NCBI GenBank assembly: GCA_002712135.1
Contig: PASO01000045.1
Span: 16,359 to 24,210, forward strand
Direction: 5' to 3'
From: Gammaproteobacteria bacterium
Lineage (GTDB): Bacteria; Pseudomonadota; Gammaproteobacteria; Pseudomonadales; Azotimanducaceae
Length of the DNA: 7,852 nt
Under the pieces are notes generated by a model. The model was not told where the DNA came from, searched no databases, and saw nothing but the letters and a program-made list of their open reading frames with translations. Both the position numbers and the translations under genes were made by a program. Shown piece by piece: positions 6,403-7,852 of this stretch; position 1 is the stretch's first letter; each line of letters opens with the position of its first letter.

Positions 6403-7527
6403 ATGCGCCAAATCCAACTTAGAATGCTAGTCATAATCGTGGGAGCTTGCCTCACCGTAACAAGTTGGATCGTCAACAATGACCATCCTAAAACACCAAG
6501 ATTCTCGGTAGTAAAACCGTTTCATGACTCGCCAGAGCCCTACTATTTTGAAACCTTCGCATCCTCGCAAGAAGCTCCCGAAGTGCACGCGGCCCAGGCC
6601 CATCCTACTAATTCAGGTATAGCTGCTTACTGGTTCGGCGGAACTCGTGAGGGTGCGCTCGATGTAAAGATATATAGAGCCAACTTTAAAAACGAGTTAT
6701 GGCAACCAGCACAGGTTATTGCAACGCGCGAATCGCTCTCGATAGACCTCGGTAGATACATTAAAAAACTGGGTAATCCGGTCGGTTTTCGATTCGAAGA
6801 TGGAACAACCTGGGTTTTTTTCGTTTCTGTTTCTATCGGCGGATGGGCGGGGAGTTCCATTAACTTAATTGAGTCGCTCGACGACGGGAAGACCTGGTCA
6901 AAAGCACGTCGGCTAGTCACCACACCATTCTTCAACATAAGCACCTTAGTGAGAACACACCCAATTACTTATCAGGACGGAACTATCGGATTACCTGTAT
7001 ACCATGAGTTTATTGGAAAATTTGCGGAATTACTTCGCCTCAGCCGCTCCGGTGAAATTCTTGGCAAAAAACGGCTGACAAACGGTACTACAACGCTCCA
7101 ACCCAGCATCGTTTCCCACGGTCCGACCAACGCAACTGCACTGTTGCGCAATGCTGGAGACTTACCAAGAAAAATAATAAAAGTTCAAACGACCGATGGT
7201 GGAATTACGTGGCAAGCCCCCATCCCTCTAAGTTTGCCAAACCCGGACGCTGCTATCGCGACTATCGCATTCGATGATCAAACGCTATTGGCATTCAATA
7301 ATTCCGAGCGAGGTCGAAGTGATCTAAGTCTTGCTATCTCTACACCTGACGACTGGCGAGTATTTCACCGCTTCGATTACGCCAATCCAGAGACACTATC
7401 AGAGTTTTCTTATCCTGCACTCACTATAGACAAACACGGAGTTATGCACTTGCTATACACATGGAATCGAAAACTTATCAAACACGTATCTTTTAACTCT
7501 GCCTGGGTAAATCAACAACTCAAATGA
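6403..7527 (+). CDS. Sialidase-like BNR/Asp-box beta-propeller protein, N-terminally anchored
   Basis: A 374-residue protein of the BNR_2 / 'predicted neuraminidase' type (PF13088, recognised by eye). A short N-terminus with R2 and R7 leads into one hydrophobic segment, about residues 8-24, which is a signal anchor or signal peptide. VGAC ending at Cys16 could be a poor lipobox. The rest should be outside the cytoplasmic membrane. Two exact Asp-boxes (S/T-x-D-x-G-x-T-W) lie at 158-165 and 263-270, marking propeller blades. Other family-like motifs are WFGGTREG 77-84, VYHE 199-202, QPSIV 233-237, LPNPDAAI 278-285, SYPAL 336-340, YTWNR 352-356 and IKHV 359-362. No FRIP/YRIP sialidase arginine motif is visible, so true sialidase activity is doubtful and the substrate is unknown; a glycan-related envelope role is inference. 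The stop overlaps the next gene (ATGA), implying translational coupling. Confidence 0.85.
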   Translation: MRQIQLRMLVIIVGACLTVTSWIVNNDHPKTPRFSVVKPFHDSPEPYYFETFASSQEAPEVHAAQAHPTNSGIAAYWFGGTREGALDVKIYRANFKNELWQPAQVIATRESLSIDLGRYIKKLGNPVGFRFEDGTTWVFFVSVSIGGWAGSSINLIESLDDGKTWSKARRLVTTPFFNISTLVRTHPITYQDGTIGLPVYHEFIGKFAELLRLSRSGEILGKKRLTNGTTTLQPSIVSHGPTNATALLRNAGDLPRKIIKVQTTDGGITWQAPIPLSLPNPDAAIATIAFDDQTLLAFNNSERGRSDLSLAISTPDDWRVFHRFDYANPETLSEFSYPALTIDKHGVMHLLYTWNRKLIKHVSFNSAWVNQQLK

Positions 7528-7852
7528 ACCTTCTTCCGATTCTTTCATCGGCATTACTGCTTGCCGCAGGCATACTCTTGGTGCTGAATGCACAAACTAG
7601 ACCGATCCAGGCCGCAGGTTTTGTAATCGCCTTCATCTTTTTTCTTTTACCCGTCACAGATATGAGCGTCGCAAACTATGCAAGCGTGCTAATGGGCGAT
7701 CTAAGTCCTGTATCGCTAGCGCTGCTGGCCATTTTCGTACACGGACGTTTGACTGGCCAAAAGCCCCGAGATGGATACACTCAGGATATTCATCGTTTGC
7801 AGATGCTTATCAGCCTCGTTGTTATCTTCCTATACCCCACTGCACTTGGTTT
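7524..7852 (+). CDS. Integral membrane protein of unknown function, partial (3' end outside window)
   Basis: This frame begins at the ATG that overlaps the preceding TGA (ATGA) and remains open for 109 codons to the window edge. I do not recognise the family. Four hydrophobic stretches suggest an inner-membrane protein: about residues 3-21, 31-45, 54-73 and 92 to the edge. The last two are separated by a polar, charged loop (residues 74-91: R75, K80, R82, D83, D88, H90, R91), probably cytoplasmic by the positive-inside rule. The four-base overlap and weak own ribosome site point to translation coupled to the sialidase-like gene, so the two products probably act together at the inner membrane. 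More of this operon is expected to the right. Confidence 0.75.
   Translation, partial: MNLLPILSSALLLAAGILLVLNAQTRPIQAAGFVIAFIFFLLPVTDMSVANYASVLMGDLSPVSLALLAIFVHGRLTGQKPRDGYTQDIHRLQMLISLVVIFLYPTALG

Noticed and set aside
6627..6944. Open frame of 105 codons on the minus strand
   Set aside because: Antisense to the sialidase-like gene, covering its first Asp-box, with no independent evidence.

Overview
The window is densely coding and looks like a chromosomal piece from a gammaproteobacterium. The main reason is the class I fumarase, which reads almost residue for residue like the roughly 507-residue Pseudomonas-type enzyme. That comparison is from memory, with no search run. Four genes fill nearly all the sequence, in two divergent pairs facing away from a short intergenic region near 6317-6402. 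No RNA gene, insertion sequence, CRISPR array or attachment site was seen, and no gap without a gene exceeds about 125 bases.

Left part, minus strand. Positions 4667 down to 1 are one uninterrupted reading frame of at least 1555 codons, cut by the window edge. It encodes a single-chain biotin-dependent acyl-CoA carboxylase, probably acetyl-CoA carboxylase. Its domain order is unusual: AccA-like carboxyltransferase alpha, about 520 residues I cannot assign, AccD-like carboxyltransferase beta without its zinc ribbon, AccC-like biotin carboxylase, then the beginning of an AccB-like biotin carrier domain at the edge. Eukaryotic single-chain ACC runs the other way (biotin carboxylase, carrier, then beta before alpha). 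This is the most interesting object in the window.

Middle, minus strand. Upstream of the carboxylase, after a 125-base AT-rich spacer, lies a complete class I [4Fe-4S] fumarate hydratase (6316 to 4793) with all three cluster cysteines and the known catalytic residues. The two genes could be co-transcribed, but the spacer is long enough to hold a separate promoter and contains a TTTACAG direct repeat with a 10-bp period.

Right part, plus strand. A membrane-anchored sialidase-like BNR/Asp-box protein (6403-7527) overlaps by four bases (ATGA) an integral membrane protein that runs off the right edge. The pair is probably translationally coupled and acts at the cell envelope. A consensus -10 box, TATAAT, lies just upstream of it.

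Functionally, fumarase belongs to the TCA cycle and the carboxylase makes malonyl-CoA (or a related acyl-CoA) for lipid synthesis. The plus-strand pair has no evident link to them.
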